In this document: positions 14,801-15,137 of the stretch, piece after piece | Position numbering within the stretch: position 1 is the stretch's first letter | How the letters are laid out: each line of letters starts with the position of its first letter | Assembly (NCBI GenBank): GCA_021814835.1 | Contig: JAKAHO010000016.1 | Location: forward strand, 1 to 15,137 | Reading direction: 5' to 3' | Source: a bacterium | GTDB lineage: Bacteria; Patescibacteriota; Minisyncoccia; UBA6257; GWB1-50-10 | Length of the DNA: 15,137 bases | The notes under the pieces: model-generated | What the model was told of the DNA's origin: nothing | Seen by the model: only the letters and a program-made list of their open reading frames with translations | Database searches by the model: none | Position numbers and translations under genes: made by a program

Positions 14801-15052
14801 TGACGCCTCGAATGAGAGGTCTTTTTCTTTTGCCTGTTCCTCGGTGTATTTCGGCGCGTCGAACTTATAATCCATAAAGTTCAACTCGAGCTCCTTTCCG
14901 GTATGGTCGCGGATAGGCGAAATTTCATCGAACAATTCGCGAAGTCCCTTCTTGAGGAACCAGTCGAATGAGTTGCGTTGAATCTCAATAAGATTCGGCT
15001 GCGCGAATTGGGGACCCTTATATTTGGTGAATACTTTTGTTTTTTGGTGCAT
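11837..15052 (-). CDS. rpoB: DNA-directed RNA polymerase subunit beta
   Basis: The beta subunit of RNA polymerase, with beta', forms the active-site cleft and the rifampicin pocket. The 1071 residues carry all core landmarks and are shorter than the roughly 1340 of E. coli because lineage-specific insertions are absent. Landmarks: N-terminal protrusion with LIEIQRNSFDWFL (21-33); rifampicin region SQLSQFMDQ through RRLSAMGPGGLTRERAGFEVRDVH (376-418); GRICPIQTPEGANIGL (423-438); AFVPWRGGNFEDAIILSE (661-678); GDKLAGRHGNKGVIS (821-835); and the clamp-binding QQPLGGKAQLGGQRFGEMEVWALEGYGAAHTLQEMLTIKSDD region (960-1001). A Gly-rich stretch and acidic tail end the protein. The start at 15052 gives the family-typical N-terminus. 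It is first of the rpoB-rpoC pair. Confidence 0.99.
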   Translation of the reverse strand: MHQKTKVFTKYKGPQFAQPNLIEIQRNSFDWFLKKGLRELFDEISPIRDHTGKELELNFMDYKFDAPKYTEEQAKEKDLSFEASLRVNLKLVNRVTKESNVQEVYLGDFPMMTRRGTFIISGVERVVISQLVRSPGAYFTENIFRGRKLFGAKVIPNRGVWLELETEQDGFIGVRIDRKRKAPVTQLLRIFGFTSNEEILKEFADVDTGEIKFLQATLKKDDAENADDSFVSIHHRLRPGDLTTADNARSLIEGMFFRFDRYDLSPVGRFKLNQRLGESKKEGGLLDKADMIALLKEIIRLNNSLTSEADDIDHLGNRRVRAVGELIQMRLRVGFARLRRGVQDRMSTLDRRVLQPVQLVNYKLLTAVVRDFFQASQLSQFMDQVNPLAELEHKRRLSAMGPGGLTRERAGFEVRDVHSSFYGRICPIQTPEGANIGLVSYLSNYARLNELGFIESPYFKVKNGVVTSSVVWLDAIEEEKYTIAQADVVTDDKGYIVGDVVAARVHGEPGTCRREDVDAIDVSANQFTSVATSLIPFLEHDDASRALMGSNMQRQGTPSIVPDAPLVGTGQEDRAAHDSEQVILAEEDGVVTESDSHAVVVKGENNKKYPILKFVRSNQSTCLSQRPIVSVGDKVKKGDILADGPATDKGVLSLGQNLLVAFVPWRGGNFEDAIILSERVARDDRFTSIHIETFVCSVRDTKLGPEITTPDIPNVSEDKLRNLDEEGIVRIGAEVRPGDILVGKISPKGESELSSEERLLRAIFGEKARDVKDTSLTLPHGKNGRIIGIKIFSREKGDKLEPGIIKKIQVEVAQLRKVRAGDKLAGRHGNKGVISSIRPMADMPYLADGRPVDIVLNPLGVVSRMNIGQILETHLGFAAEKLGYRAIVPNFVGGDEDMIREELKKADLPESGKVQLFDGITGEAFRAPITVGYIYMMKLNHLVEDKIHMRSTGPYSLITQQPLGGKAQLGGQRFGEMEVWALEGYGAAHTLQEMLTIKSDDVLGRSAAFESIIRGTEIKKPNVPASFNVLVSELKSLGLNVAHDGVTDGGGGGGLKRKSVVVEKDEEETEE

Positions 15053-15137
15053 GGTGTGGTTTAGAGATATTTAGCTCGCTTGGTGTTGTGCTCTTCCAGT
15101 GTCTTTGAGAACATTGTCTCCCCTGTCTTTGCCGATA
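15053..15137 (-). other. rpoB upstream region, possible 3' end of another minus-strand gene
   Basis: Two minus-strand frames are open from the window edge, stopping with TAA at 15061-15063 (ending ...EEHNTKRAKYL) and at 15071-15073 (ending ...RAQHQAS). Either could be the C-terminus of an upstream gene, and codon composition does not decide between them. A weak TAAATA -10-like box lies 15 nt before the rpoB ATG, without a recognisable -35. No Shine-Dalgarno is seen before rpoB. Confidence 0.25.

Overview
The window looks like chromosome from a small-genome bacterium of the Candidate Phyla Radiation, most likely a Parcubacteria-type lineage. This is inferred from very tight gene packing, overlapping convergent genes, almost no Shine-Dalgarno sequences, the rpoB-rpoC and rpsF-ssb-rpsR blocks lying next to each other, shortened versions of conserved proteins (a Rel lacking its helical and zinc-finger modules) and several small unrecognised proteins. 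UGA is an ordinary stop here (it ends the PAP2 gene), so there is no sign of the UGA recoding known from Gracilibacteria. No phage, transposase or CRISPR array is visible.

Layout, left to right. (1) 3-1019 (+): 3' part of a Rel/SpoT (p)ppGpp enzyme, cut by the window edge. It meets parB tail to tail, the two stop codons sharing one CTAG. (2) 1016-3543 (-): parA then parB, the chromosome segregation pair, unusually separated by about 515 bp. That spacer holds a candidate stand-alone small RNA gene (promoter with a perfect TTGACA, then a terminator-like end) and a roughly 180-bp imperfect palindrome. (3) 3602-4048 (+): tRNA-Leu(CAA), followed by a displaced second copy of its 3' end carrying an encoded CCA, then an 86-residue unknown protein. 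(4) 4045-6224 (-): a two-gene unit with a good sigma70-type promoter: a 90-residue unknown protein coupled to a 635-residue exported protein with a transglutaminase-like Cys-His-Asp triad and a long beta-rich C-terminal half. (5) 6257-6811 (-): a PAP2-family membrane lipid phosphatase. (6) 6861-8065 (-): rpsF-ssb-rpsR with a terminator at its end and a nested inverted repeat that would bury the ssb start. (7) 8108-15052 (-): rpoB-rpoC, the two large RNA polymerase subunits. The last 85 bp may hold the 3' end of a further upstream gene.

Most of the window is core information processing: transcription (rpoBC), translation (S6, S18, tRNA-Leu), DNA maintenance (SSB), segregation (ParAB) and the stringent response (Rel). 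The accessory part is 3.7-6.8 kb, where cell-envelope functions (lipid phosphatase, exported transglutaminase-like protein) lie together with unknown small proteins. The least explained pieces are the parA-parB spacer, the tRNA-Leu 3' duplication, the rpsF-ssb leader and the transglutaminase/beta-rich protein.
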